Positions 1 to 12,104 of a stretch of DNA of 64,000 bases are shown here, in pieces; positions within the stretch are counted from its first letter, which is position 1, and each line of letters begins with the position of its first letter. The notes under the pieces were generated by a model. It saw nothing but the letters and a program-made list of their open reading frames with translations. It searched no databases and was not told the DNA's origin. The position numbers and the translations under genes were made by a program. Source of the DNA: Dipylidium caninum (lineage: Eukaryota; Platyhelminthes; Cestoda; Cyclophyllidea; Dipylidiidae); NCBI GenBank assembly GCA_017562135.1, contig QEYB01001217.1, positions 558,001 through 622,000 of the forward strand, given 5' to 3'.

Positions 1-973
1 TGCAACATCTGTTACCAATGAGCTAACAGTGGTGAAGCGGGAATCATGACAAAATGTGTCTTATGGTGAAGTTGGGAAACAATTTGGCATAAACTTATGA
101 TGTAGTACATCGCTCAGGCCTCCTACCGCCATGTGACTGCTAATTTTTACCACCCTTAACTCAATTTATAATTTAACAGGACGCTCAGCTTGGGCTATCA
201 TAGCTCCAAAGGCGTCAACACCGCCTCACTCCGGAAATTTACTCTAAGGGCAAGGTGTACTACTGTAAAGAGGCAAATTATGCCTACACGAGGTCGTGTA
301 TTTCTGCAACCTTCCTTCGGAAAGGATCCAGAAGGAATTCAAGTTAACCGATAAAGTAAAGTGGTAAAGTGGAAGCCATTTGAAATTAACGACCACTAGA
401 AATAAGAGCATTAGTCTGTATTTTCAATAATTTCAAAAAGGCTTTACCTACCAGTCTACCTGACTTTCGCCAATGAGTTTGATATCTTTTTGACTTTCGT
501 TGACTGCGGAGGGGGTTTTTGAAAACAAAACACCTCGAAATGTAGACGACGCTAGTTAACTTCCCTCCTTTACAGCTAATATCCGAATGTTACACGCATG
601 TACTATATTTTGGAGGGCTTGTCATGGGCGAGAGCGCCGTTGGACCGCGAGAATACAAAAATTGAAAAAGATCCAACCTTTGGGAGTGCACCCAGTCCCC
701 ACGAGTGCCATTGGGGCTCGAAGAGCTGAAGTGCCAGACATGATACACCAGGCAGCCTATTATTTCTTTTCTAGTGTTTCAAAATACAAACATATCAGAC
801 AGAACTTTGAGCCTTTTTATTGCTTCGAGTGAGACTGATTCAAATTATTTGGCTGTTGGTTGAAAAGTTAGACAAAACGATCCTGGTTTGCTGTTGTTGG
901 AAGGTTAGAAGTTAGATTTGTGAAACACCACTTAGATATGGCAATAGAATTTAAGGGTAAATTAGACACTTAC
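1..973. other. Unassigned stretch downstream of the ZMYND12-like exons
   Basis: No exon could be assigned here. The last recognised exon of the minus-strand ZMYND12-like gene stops at a donor at 974 in phase 1, so its C-terminal exon should lie in this stretch or beyond the window edge. I looked on the minus strand for a continuation beginning with two bases that complete a glycine or similar codon and found none convincing. An 81-codon plus-strand frame at 587-832 resembles nothing I know. Confidence 0.4.
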
Positions 974-3400
974 CAAGTTCCTTCTCCTCAACTAATCGCA
1001 ACTCCGAAAGCCCAGTTTCACAATCCTTGGAGATGAGAGGTTTTCGCATTTTTGTATTGATGATAGATGACAAATGATTAGCCCAAATATCGACCACTCT
1101 TGCGTATAGGTCATCTGCTACCTGATCCTTGTGAGTCGGACGTGGAAGCACTGAGAGGTTTTTGTAGACCCGCGATAGAAATAGGGGTGAATTTGTTGCC
1201 AGAGCGACATCCTCGCAAGAGTTGTGATCCTTCAGGACTAGTGCCGGCGGCATTGGACGACATCCGTCAAATCCAGGTATCTGTTGTGTTGCCGAGGGAT
1301 TTATCATGCCCTGAGGGCATCGGCTCGATTCCTTGGCTTCACGTTCGACATACTCACAGGCTAGGTGTTTTTCATTTAGATAGAGTTTGTAGAAGACTTC
1401 TGCCATTTGGAAGTACCCTCCAGCTGTGCGAATGTGACTTGGGCCGTAGGCGCAAGAAGAATAGTAAATCTACAATAATTAATGACAACTTGAGATAAGT
1501 GAATTATTTACTTCCCCTTAAATGTGAGTTCAACCATAAAATTCGCTAACTTTTTGCAATAGTCATTACAATTAATGAAACATCAAAATAAGAGGTGTAC
1601 GGTTGAAACCCATGCAAGGTATGTTGATAGAGTAATGCAAAATGTACAGATTTTCGGGTCCAAACACTGTGTTGGTGGCAGTGAGAAACAGAGGTTCATG
1701 TGATTGGAAATATATCACATAGAGTTATTTTTAACGTGTGCTCCACAAAAATTGTTTCTTTTCTTTTGGTCTATTGTATAAAAGTGGCTTGGAATCAGTA
1801 GATTACTTATTTTACTTAAGCCATTTGCTTATCCTGTAATAAGTCGCCCTCATTATCATCACCCGTCTCCTCAAGTAAAAGACTCCATCGTTTATTATAT
1901 CCGAATGGGTATGGATAAAATTCGGAACGAAATCAGCATGGTTACGGGTAAATAGTAAGTAGAGTTTAATTTAGAAAAGATTAGCTTACGTCCTGAGCAA
2001 TGCATTCTAAGGCAGCATGGTATTCGCCCTTGGTCATGAAAAGAAGGCCTAGTTTTCTTTGTACGGCTGACCGTACAGCATCTGGACATTCGTGCTGGGT
2101 TTTCAACATTATCCATTGTGCCTGAGCAAGATATGACTCAGCTTGTTCCAATCTTTTCAGCGCTAACACAAAGAGAGACATTTAATGACTAGGCATTTTT
2201 ATCTATTTGTCCACAAAAATAAATAACACTCTTGGAGTTCAGTGAACATAGCCCATCTTTTACAAAGAATGTGTGAATTAACGCAAAACAATGCATTGTT
2301 AAATAAATTAAGACTCACTAACGTTGGATTCAGCCAAAAGAAGGTATGGAATTACTAATTCAACACTGGCCATACCATAGACCTCAGCCGAAAATTTCAG
2401 ACATTGCAAAGCAGCCGGAATGGCAGCTTCAGCCGCACCACCAAATAATAATTTCGCTCCTGTGGTTTTGGTCACTTCGACCATTTTAATCTGGAAGAGA
2501 AACTCATGCATTCAATATTTGGATCGCTACATAGTGATTACGTAATCACCAGTTATTTATTCATATTAAATAATAGATAAATAAGTAAGTTTTGTAGCTC
2601 AAAATGCTATGGACCTTAATTTTCTCAATCTCTTCCATTTTTTTCCGACGTTCTTCCTCGACAGCCATGAAACCCAACGGCTTCCGTAACCACCTCAAAG
2701 TTGTGCAGATTTGTTCATGAATACCAACCCAATCTGTTTTCTGGTGTTCTATATTGCTTCGGTTAGAAAAAACTCTGGTAAATCTAATGGTCTGCTAATT
2801 TGTGTAAATAGAAATATCATAGAATAAATAGTATGTACTCTCTACAATAATTCAGCCAGGTGCTGCCACTAACCCCTGCTTAAGATTTGATTTCGGGGAT
2901 TGGCTTTCAAGAAATACTAGACCCCTTTTAGTTTAGGAAATATCTGAGTAGAAAAAAGTCCTTTAGAAATAAATATATGTGAATTGGGGGCCAAGAGTGA
3001 GTTATTAACCAATGAATGTTGGTGTATTAATCCTTTTAGACGTTGTTGGGCTTACATCTTCTACTTAAATCAACAAAATCTAGTGAATAAATATTTCTAC
3101 TACTGAAACTTACTATGGTATAATAATAAGCGCAATTATCGTGTATTAAAAGACGTTGCGGGATGCTATTTACCAATAATAGGTGACTCTGCACAAAGAG
3201 CACTGTAAATATGCTGGCCTCGAACAGATTTCACATTTTAGTTCGGCACCGCGAGGATTGGAAAGCGGGGAGAATGAATTTGCCGTCGGAGGAATAAAGG
3301 AGCGCTTTGTTTCGGAGGTGGAACAGAGTTTACTCTTTACGTTTAGACAGTCAGCCGAAGAATTTCCTGAGTTTAAGTTTGTACATTTGTTACATTCCAT
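974..3400 (-). CDS. ZMYND12: ZMYND12-like MYND zinc finger and TPR protein (C-terminal end missing)
   Basis: Six exons join in phase on the minus strand: 3400-3174, 2756-2615, 2490-2319, 2162-1990, 1469-1358 and 1117-974, about 323 codons. The first in-frame ATG is at 3400; the frame is open upstream but only from a TTG. Exon 1 ends in a half MYND finger (CEIC and CSLC pairs, then TYY). Exon 2 supplies the second half (C-x3-H-Q-K-x-DW and H-x3-C). The rest resembles the TPR-like region of vertebrate ZMYND12, including PAALQCLKFSAEVYG, SVELVIPYLLLAE and RTAGGYF. In animals ZMYND12 is linked to cilia and the sperm axoneme, so the same role is inferred here. The 1357-1118 intron is the weakest junction: its donor is good, but the acceptor was chosen because it keeps the phase. 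About 40 residues are missing at the C-terminus compared with human. Confidence 0.85.
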
Positions 3401-6400
3401 ATTGCATAAGGACTTGGTGAATCGATCACCAGCAAGCTTATTTGAAGGTAATTCGTTCTGCGTTGCTCCGACAACCGACTTAAACAAGCCGCCTTACTAA
3501 GTTCCCAAACTCTATTAAATTAAGAGCTACGTATAAACGATCTGTCTGACAAACTAAACTTAAATTGGTAAAGTCGAGTACACTTGCGATGCTGACTGTA
3601 CAGGTCTAATAAACCTCAGTTTGATTCGGAACTTAAGGTGATAGCACAGGTTCCTTCAGCTGTTTTGTGTGGGTAATACGCAAGCCACACAAGTTGTCTA
3701 CAGAGTATTCATAAGATACTTATTGTAACGCAATGCCTAATATATGTGACCATTTTGCAACTACCGCGCTTTTCATTTTTACTATGTTCCAAGCAGGCCT
3801 ACTCTCAGACCACGCGCCCTCTGCTGAATATTTATCTAGGACCAATCTGTCTTATTACTCGTAAATAAATGATCCGGGACGCAGCGGTCGAAAATATTCA
3901 CGTTTCCATGCGTTAGTTTTACACATGACACTACTTGACCATTAAAAGTGCCACCGCGGAAAATCCTACAAACAGTTATTAAGAGGATGTCTTTGTGAAA
4001 TCAACCAGCCAGAAGCCCAACTTAGCCGACAGTGTGAAATTATTGAATGAAAAACTCCACCCTGATGTTACACTACGGTGCCTATGATAATATTTTCCCT
4101 TGGTATTACCAGAGAAGCAGAATAGTCGTTATTTGGAGGTTAAAAACATATGTACGTCGTTTCTATCACTAATAATTCTTTATTGCGGGGATAAAAGGAG
4201 TTTTCTTGTAAATCGTCGGATGATTTTGATTATAGACGTTGTCCGGGAAAACATGCAAATTAGTGGGGTCATGAGAAAACGAGTGCTCACATTTGAAGGG
4301 CGCTAAAATCATTCTTTATGCTTAAAAAATATGCTCTCTGAAGACAGCAATTAATAAAGTGCGATAAATGCATCGAGGAAATAGCGCGGAAAATACTATT
4401 CCTCTCAAGCACTTTTACCTGTAAACTTTTGTTTCTAGTCAGTATGGGAGTCTTGATAGGTCTTTATTTGCTCGACTTAGTAATAGGCTCTTTCACTTTA
4501 TACCTGCAAAATTCAAAAGGCTTAATACTGTGAGGTGGTTACATTTCCTTACTATGGTTTTTGCTAACTGTTGGACGTATAAAGAGGACCACATTACCAA
4601 ATGCAATGATATTAAGGCCTTTGGTCGAATTGCAAACCTCGCTATTAATCACCATGACGGTAATTAGTATGATGAAAAATAGCTTTGTGTCGTACAGTCG
4701 AATGGTAGCCTTTTATTTCTCGTATCCACGACTTCAACCTTACATAACGACGTGGCCTTTTTGCGACAGATAATCATTTTGCTCTCTCTCTCCCCACGTA
4801 AATTTCGTTTGGGTATTTTCTATACAATTAACCCAGGAACAGTGAATACTCGGTATTTTGGTAGCGCTCGAATTATCCCCCTGTCTTTGTTCCGTGGGAC
4901 GTATGACAAATGGGGAGTGTTGTGAGGATAATTCTTCTTGAGCTCCGAACATCCTAATGTTGTGTACAATTAAAACTCCCATCAAGGCAAAATACTAAAG
5001 TTTTGCTAGGACCAAAGGAGTTTAGCCCAATTCAAGGGAAAAACCATTCTATTTGCCTCAGATTCTACTCAGAAACATCTCTAGAGCCCGCCACCGTCGT
5101 CGTATGGACATCATTTTTCGAGAGTCCATCCCGAACTTGAGGGAGCCCTTTTTAGAGCTAACGGCAGTTCTACCACACAACATTAAACTATCGTGTGTAT
5201 TGAGAGGACGACGTGTTTATCAGATTGCGTGTAAACGTCTCGGCATAATTATTTTTCCCGCAACGGTGAGAGAACACTACAAAGGCCTTTCAACTACTGG
5301 TATTGTTAATAGTCAACGGATTAATTACTTTGAAAATGCCTCTCTCTCCCCCCCATTTTCCGTTACTTGTTATAGACTTAGGTCTGGGATTTAGAGCTCG
5401 ACGGCAGGGCTTTACTTGCTTATGGAAAGTGTGGTCTGGTGGTGTTAAACATGGAGAAGTGGGGGTCGGGCGAACTAACAGGTAAATGGATACAACGAGG
5501 CAAATCTCCACCGCCTCAGCACTTTTTGCTCCGCCTGAGGGGGCGGCACCCACGATAAAGTTGCCCCTCACATGAATTATTGCAGTTTCCGGCAAGAGAT
5601 TTGCATTGGACTGAAACAAGAAGGCAAGAGTCCTGTTCCAATCGCACACTCTCCTGCATTGTTCTGTTTTTTTCCATTTTGGACCTCAGTGTAAGCGAAA
5701 TTTTCCACTTACAAAATTCGTGCTGAAGATAACCTTTGAAAAGTTCATTTATTGGCCATCCAGGCCTGCCAGCCATTCCGCTGAGCTCAAATGAAATGCT
5801 CTAAGCGGTGGTTTCATGTTTTGCGTTCTTGTCGATTATAGTTCTTATCTCATCCACCGACTATATTTGTCTTTTTAAACCAACCGAAATCAGAACTATC
5901 TAGTTGCAGCTAAATGGTAACTCGTGAAAGTAACCAGACATTTGAATTGTGCCCTGATTTGTACAAGGAATTTCATTCCTCTCGAGGGGACTTGGTTGAG
6001 CCATTTTTTTGTTCCCTCCAGAAATATCCAAATGTGACGGGGCGTTGTTGACCGGGGCTCGACTTACCACACGCGGAGGCAGGACAGATGGTCCGCCCAG
6101 CGGTAAGGCGGCACCTTTTGGCGCAATCTACCAGGTCAAATCTTGTCATAAAACTTCATTGAATTACCTCGTGAGATATGGCTTGAGGAGAGACGAACTG
6201 CCTTTATTTGTGGGCATTTCACTTCAAAATTCCCTGAATCGTGGCCAATCTGAACTTAATGGGGGCTACCGGAAGCTTGTAGTCTGGACAACAGTCTTAG
6301 GGGTTACTCACTTTTTGATAACCACTTCCATTCCGGAAAATGCCGGGGGAAAAGCCAGATTCATGTCGGTGTTGGAGGCCTGAAAGCTGAATCTGAAAGG

Positions 6401-8903
6401 TTACTAATTGGGAATCAGTTCACGTAGAAACTGCTTTCAAGGCGCCTTTTTTCCCCTCCCAGCCCATTTTATAAACTTCAACTTCACAGTAAAGTGTTGT
6501 ACATCCTAATTTCCCTTCGCATTACCTAATTAGTATAAATGGGGAGGTGAGTCGAGGCTCAGGCCAGAGTCGCATTTGAGGGACGCAGACTCGGCTCCCG
6601 ACGGTGTGGACACACCGTGATATCACAAGCTAGAAGGCAGAAGACCCAAAAATATCGAGTACATGAAGTGTTTGCCTCCAAGAGGGCGTCGAAGCTGCTT
6701 CCAACTTCCTATGAAGTGAGAAAACAGTGTCTACTTGTGTACGGATCCTAGTCCAGATGTGGGAGATCAGGTGGAAATAGCGCCTCCAGTAGACCCCCAG
6801 GTGATAGAACGTCGGAGTCTGCCGAAGCAAACATTTTCTGTCATTTTCTTAGTCCACGAAACCTCCCAGTGTGTCATTGCATAGTTGCTCGTGGAAAAGT
6901 GCCTATTTTGAACAAATCTCAAGGTTTCGTGGTTATTTTGCACTAATGCCAGCCAGGGCAGAATGACGGGAGCTGAGGGGAGAAGACGGAAGAATGTAGA
7001 TGACATATGCCTCGTTTTTATCCTCATTCCTCCACTGGTTCACATTCCAAATCAACTGCTGGCGGTTGGCACCATGTGCCTGCCAGTTAACCGAGCGCAT
7101 CGCTAATTTTGGAGGGAAAAAACACGTTGGGTGATGCTTAAATCCGATTGCTTACCTTATTTTGCTCCCTGCGGAAGCGTTTACTCTGAGTATTTTCATC
7201 CGGCTGCCTTCCTCTCAGTCGAAAGTTTTTGTAAAAGAAAGAAGATTTCTCTAAATTTCTTTGCCAGTACTTTTACTCACCCCGCATCCTCGGGCTCTAC
7301 TGAGGACTAGTATGAATGAAAGGAAAATGAGATAGCTGGAGAAAATATTAGGTTGACATTTGAATAATCTCTGCGTCATTGTTTAAACTAATGAGCTGTC
7401 ATCATGGCTTGTCTCTAAATGCGTAAAATGTCATCGCCAAAAAAATCCACCTCACCAATTTGTCTTCTCTCTGGTAGATGTAATAAAGCAACTGTGACCG
7501 CGAGGGTGCTCAACATACTGTCAAAGTCGTCCTCCATTCATTCCATGACAATCATTTCGTATAAGCTGTGCTTTAACGAAGTCGGAATCCTTTGTGGAAT
7601 AACCTGTTTAAGGCATTTCAGAGAAGAGACTCACATTCGACAGGGGAATGTTGAAAATTCTTTTAGAAGTCGCCTTAAATTCTCACCCCGCCCTCCTTGC
7701 CCCCGAAGGCGGCGCAATTGTAATCGGAAGAATGTAAGGCGAAGGCAGTCGTTGGGTATGCAAATTTACAGTGAAGGCTTAGATGAGCGCATTGATGCAT
7801 TCACATCCGGCCAGCGACAGTCGTAGACCCTTGTCCGCTTTCCCCCACCCCCCTCCGAGGGCAGACTGGCAGCCTGCCCGCCTGACCGCCTCCCTCGGAT
7901 GAGTCCACTTATTCCCTTTGTGCATTATCTCCTCAGTCAACTTCTGAGTAACCTTGGGGGAAACTAGCTTTCCAACGGTTTGAAAATCACCAACTTTTTT
8001 CCTCACATGTCCCTCGATTAGATACATTCGCCTCTCTCCTCGGCCTGGACAGCGGGTGATGGGTCAGAGGAGGACTTTGTGCGTCGTCTTGGCAACGTCA
8101 CACTACAAGAGATAGAGAGAGTGTGTGTGTGTCCCTTGAGACTGAGACATTACAGGCGCAATCCCATGGCAGCCAAATCCGGGTACCGACTCACTTTTCA
8201 CCCAAATACTGCGCGATGGACCTCAGTTTTATATTTTTACGGCACAATCCTCACCGCAGAATGAATGCCTTCGAGGTTTGCACCGTTGAAAGCCCTGTTG
8301 TGTGTTTGTGGGGAGTTTGGACTTCGAAATCCCCGCTTGTGGTGCTTCCCCCCGGCCACACGAAATGGTCCCACGCGTGCCCACGTGCCACGTCTAAATT
8401 TACGTCTGCGGGTAGGAGAACTTTTCGTGTCCACTTTAGGGACACCTCAACCAACTCCAATTTAAACGATAGCGCCAGACGGTGTTGGAGGCAAGAGACG
8501 AAAAAAGATCAAAACGAGGCGCATTTTTTTACTATTATGGAATTCCCGCTGGTGATTTATCGCTTACTGTAATAGTGGCCGCTGAGTCGCAGTTTGAATT
8601 TCCCCCTCGCCTCCATAAAACACGAGACCAAGTGTTTGTGGAGGCTGAAACATAAATCAGGCAACCGCATACAATTGAGGTAAGTTCTCCGCCATTCTTA
8701 GATTATATTACATGGATTCAATCTTTTTACTGGAATGAATAAAAGTGAGAGAGGCTTTGTTTTTTGTGGACAAATAATAATTGTATTCCAACTTGGACTA
8801 ATGGGATGAGGAGGACCACCAGGGAGACAGGCTTGATGGACGTCTTGTGAGTTGACTTCTGGCTGGCGTGTCTTCCAGCAAGAACACCATGTCAAAAGGT
8901 CTA
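3401..8903. other. Gene-poor stretch with no assigned gene
   Basis: Only short frames occur here, often overlapping on both strands, and none resembles a known family. The longest ATG-started one (7419-7826, 135 codons) is basic and of mixed composition, with no recognisable domain. A short alternating GA then GT tract lies near 8108-8132. A single sequence resembling a mariner end (tattaggttgaca, near 7346) has no partner or transposase nearby. Confidence 0.4.
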
Positions 8904-10178
8904 TTTGGTCGGAAACTATGAAACAAGCGCTTCTATGCAGGCCGTCGCGCTGCGACTGGGGCAGACACATTGTAGTGCTTGCTCGATATTTTTACTTACA
9001 AGTTTTAAAAGTATTATTCTCCTGCTTTTGGTAAGATTTTTTAATGTCCCTATCTCACTTTTATTGTATTTTCCGCCGAAAGTAGGTGGAATCAAAACAC
9101 CATTTATGCCTACTCTCCTCGTACGAGTTCAAAGTGAATCGTAGCTCAGGTTAACAAACTTCGAGAAACGTCATTAAATAGGCATTTGGAGATGGATTCA
9201 CTGATAAAAAAAATGTTCGACACCGGTTTCAGAAATTCCGTTTTGGTAGGTGGAATGTGGTCAAGAAGCCTCGAGGAATACCACCGGCCCATGTCGACAA
9301 TAACGAGGAGGAATGATGGACGACTGTGCAACACGATTCCACACTCGCAACTATTCGTAGACGTGGATCTAATCTAAGTAGGGCCTAGTTATTCATACGC
9401 CTGTGTTGCAACGTCAGTGCAGAAGCAATAAAGGAAAAAATGGGACTCATCTGCCATACGAACTGCCACAACTGCAGCTGCGAGATCGAGTGTTTCAGGA
9501 ACGAGTGCGCATCTGTGTTGCTTCCATCGCAATTCACTACTACCGCTGTTTCTACACCAAGTCATCACTTGCGATAGAAAGTGGATTTTGTATGACAGTC
9601 TAAAACGATCAGGAAAGTGGGTAGATGAAAATAGAGTCCTTAGGACACACCTCTAAGCAAAATTTCATGGTAGAATGCCCACGGAGCCGTTCATGACAAC
9701 TTTCGACAAACGGACGGAGGCACAACAGCGGCGGAGTGCCACTGCCGTGCATGCAGTTTGTGTGATGCAGGAGAAGAAACTGAGGAGGAAAAAGCCGCGA
9801 GAACCGCTCAGTCCGCTCTGGACAGTCTGCCTGTCTGATGATAACGCACGACGACAGTAGCACACAGCTTCAACTACTCAACAATATGACATTCGACATT
9901 GTTCAGGTCGATTATTACCTTTTTCGCAAGTACGGTTCATTAGTTTTGAGGGCAAAAAACGACAATAATCGAAATGTTGTCACAAAAAACTTTGGAATGT
10001 TTATTAACTCTAAAATTTGCGATTTTTTGAAAAGACTTATTCAGCTTAGCCAATCGTTAACAGAAAGTCGCAGATCTCCACGGAAAGTGTTTCATTTAAA
10101 TATAATAAATATTGTCAAAAAACTGCGCCCTTCATTTTCTATGCACTTACACGGTCCGTTTCATAGTTTCCAGTCTAA
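8904..10178 (+). mobile_element. Mariner (Tc1/mariner) element, copy A, decayed
   Basis: The element is 1275 bp, the usual mariner length. Its left end (8904-8928) and the reverse complement of its right end share a core, ggaaactatgaaac, and agree at about 18 of 25 positions. TA dinucleotides flank it at 8902-8903 and 10179-10180, as expected for the mariner target. Translating all three plus frames shows the transposase in order but broken by stops and frameshifts: an N-terminal PTLLVRVQSES, the linker PRGIPPAHVDNNEEE near 9270, ITCDRKWILYDS near 9565, a DDNAR motif near 9835 and DYYLFRKY near 9915. The three acidic residues of the mariner catalytic triad still seem to be encoded, but no continuous reading frame remains. 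Confidence 0.85.
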
Positions 10179-10189
10179 TAACTTATGCT

Positions 10190-10730
10190 CCCTGAGCACG
10201 CATCTCGTAATACTCGATTGCCGCTGTGTCTACACCAAATCATCACCTGCGATGAGAAGTGGATTTTGTATGACAGGTGAAAGGCTCAAGCAAAGGGGTG
10301 GAGGAGAAGAGACACTCTCCGAGTTGGAATTTTATTCACTTGCTCCAACCAGGCGGAAACATAACCGCGACGGGGACCGATTGCCGTGGAAGCGGTGTTA
10401 GGCTCGGCCGAAGTGGTGAAAAACAACCGGCATTTCTCAGTCGGCACGGTCAAAAACGGCTGCGTGAGAACGCACGACGATCACTTAAGGCCCCAATTAC
10501 TGTCGGCAACTTCTCCACAATATGCATCTTCGCAACATCCGTCATATTTGCCCGATATTTCTCCAACCCAGTATTACCTTTTTCAGAATTACGAATTACT
10601 CCGAAGGGAAAGGCAGTTAGCAAAAAGTCGTAGATGCAAATGGAAGCTATTTCTTTTGAATATAATAAATAATGTAAAAAATTACCCTTTTTGGTTTCTA
10701 CCTATTTTCAGCGCCCATTTCGGTGGGTGA
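10190..10730 (+). mobile_element. Mariner fragment, copy B, C-terminal half
   Basis: This repeats the second half of copy A at clear but imperfect identity. It starts near the catalytic block (ITCDEKWILYDR, about 10240-10275) and runs through a relic of the second catalytic block (near 10465), SYLPDISPTQYYLF (near 10550) and a shared tail with aatataataaat near 10665. It has no left end of its own, because it begins almost directly after the TA that closes copy A. Either copy A inserted into an older copy B, or B is a truncated duplicate. Frames are disrupted, so it is inactive. Confidence 0.75.
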
Positions 10731-10965
10731 GGATGGAGGCGAGAGCGCCCTCCATCCCGTTCCAGGCTCCTCCTTCCCCCGGCACCTCCCTCCGTTGAAT
10801 ATACCAAAATGAAAACTCCACTTGTGCGGCAATTTTAATCACCATGTCGGTATTCATTGCACCCTTTTTAATGATTGTCGAGGCTTCGGTGAATGCGTTT
10901 TATAATTTGAGGCAACCATTAAAACTGGCTTTTTATTTGAAAGTCAAGGCCACCTCGACCATTTG

Positions 10966-10986
10966 CTCTCTCTCTCTCTCTCTCTC
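10966..10986. repeat. CT microsatellite
   Basis: About ten CT units lie upstream of a pyrimidine-rich stretch. No gene context was found. Confidence 0.9.
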
Positions 10987-11262
10987 CCTCTGTCTCCCCC
11001 TCCAGGCCCACGGGGTGCATCAGTCAGTTGTAGACGCGGAGTTTTGGCCCCCACGAGCAGCGCGGCATCAATTTCCACTTATCAACAATCGCCCTTTCTC
11101 TAAATCACTCCACGGGGTTTCGTTGAGAAGGCGATAAGGTGGGCCAGCATATCACCACAAAATACTACTTTTTTGCCCGTTTTTTGTTCTGCATTGTGTT
11201 TGGAATGCCGTATTAAAAGAAACAGGGGCCTATGCATTCTCCTACGGTGCGCCGGTGAAAGC

Positions 11263-11344
11263 GGTGTGTGGGTGTGAGTGTGTGTGAGTGTGTGTGCGGG
11301 TGTGTGCGGGTGTGTGCGGGTGGGTGGAAGGGGAGGGGAGGGGA
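11263..11344. repeat. TG/GGGTG tract ending in a G-quadruplex-like run
   Basis: Irregular gtgtg and cgggtgtg units grade into gggtgggtggaaggggaggg and a further aggggat. At least four G-runs of three or more lie within about 30 bases, matching the usual G-quadruplex pattern on the plus strand. Confidence 0.8.
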
Positions 11345-12080
11345 TACACAGTTTGTGCAAAGTGTAAATGATTCAAGACGCCTTCGTTAAAAAAACGATG
11401 CTACACTTAGGTTCCATTGCCATTGTCTGTATCATTAGGAGGATTTCCAAGGTGGAACAACTTTTTTTTTTCTGTTTTACTCTACCCATCTATTCACAAT
11501 GGGGTCTGGTGAGAGTTCACCCCAACTTCTCAAACGGCAGCCAAGTGAGAATCCGCCTACAGAAGCCTTCTTCGGCCAGAGCAAGTGTGCTTTGACCAAA
11601 ACTGTGATTCTTCCCACGAGGCAAAGACGTGAGACTGTAAAGGTAAGCAGTAAGTGACGCCTCAGGGCGGAGCGGAATGCAATAACCTCGTCCATCAATA
11701 ATGCATTGCTCTTTAGGCCCTGCCTGTGCCCATGAAAGCTTTACACCGGGTCTTCTCATCCGACATTTTCGTGAAATGATGTTGACGCGGCCGCTTTTCA
11801 CCTCCGCTCCAAGAGCAGTGGCTATGTCCGCACGCCGGCAGTGAGTATTTCAAGTTTGGACACTTCGACAAGTTGGAGGTCACAGTTTAGAGTTGAATCA
11901 GGACGTACGGGCTGTAGCACAATCCCATTTCTCTTTTGCCTCCTTATGAGGTGTTTTTCAGGCGGAGGCGACGACTGACTTGGCGGCGGTGGAGGGAAAA
12001 GGGGCCCGAATCATGCGGGTTGATGCATGTACCCGCGCTCCTCCTCCCACAAGTGTCTGTGGACAATTATCCCAATGACG

Positions 12081-12104
12081 GGGAGGGGAGGGGAGGAGAG
12101 GGGC
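12081..12104. repeat. AGGGG repeat (G-quadruplex-like)
   Basis: Tandem GGGGA units with one GGAGA interruption give four or more G-runs in 24 bases on the plus strand. Confidence 0.8.

Noticed and set aside
7346..7360. tattaggttgaca, like a mariner end
   Set aside because: It is a single short match with no partner end or transposase at the expected distance, and the nearby copy A has its own ends.
7419..7826. 135-codon ATG-started frame
   Set aside because: No recognisable domain, no clear splice context, and ordinary composition for chance in this region.
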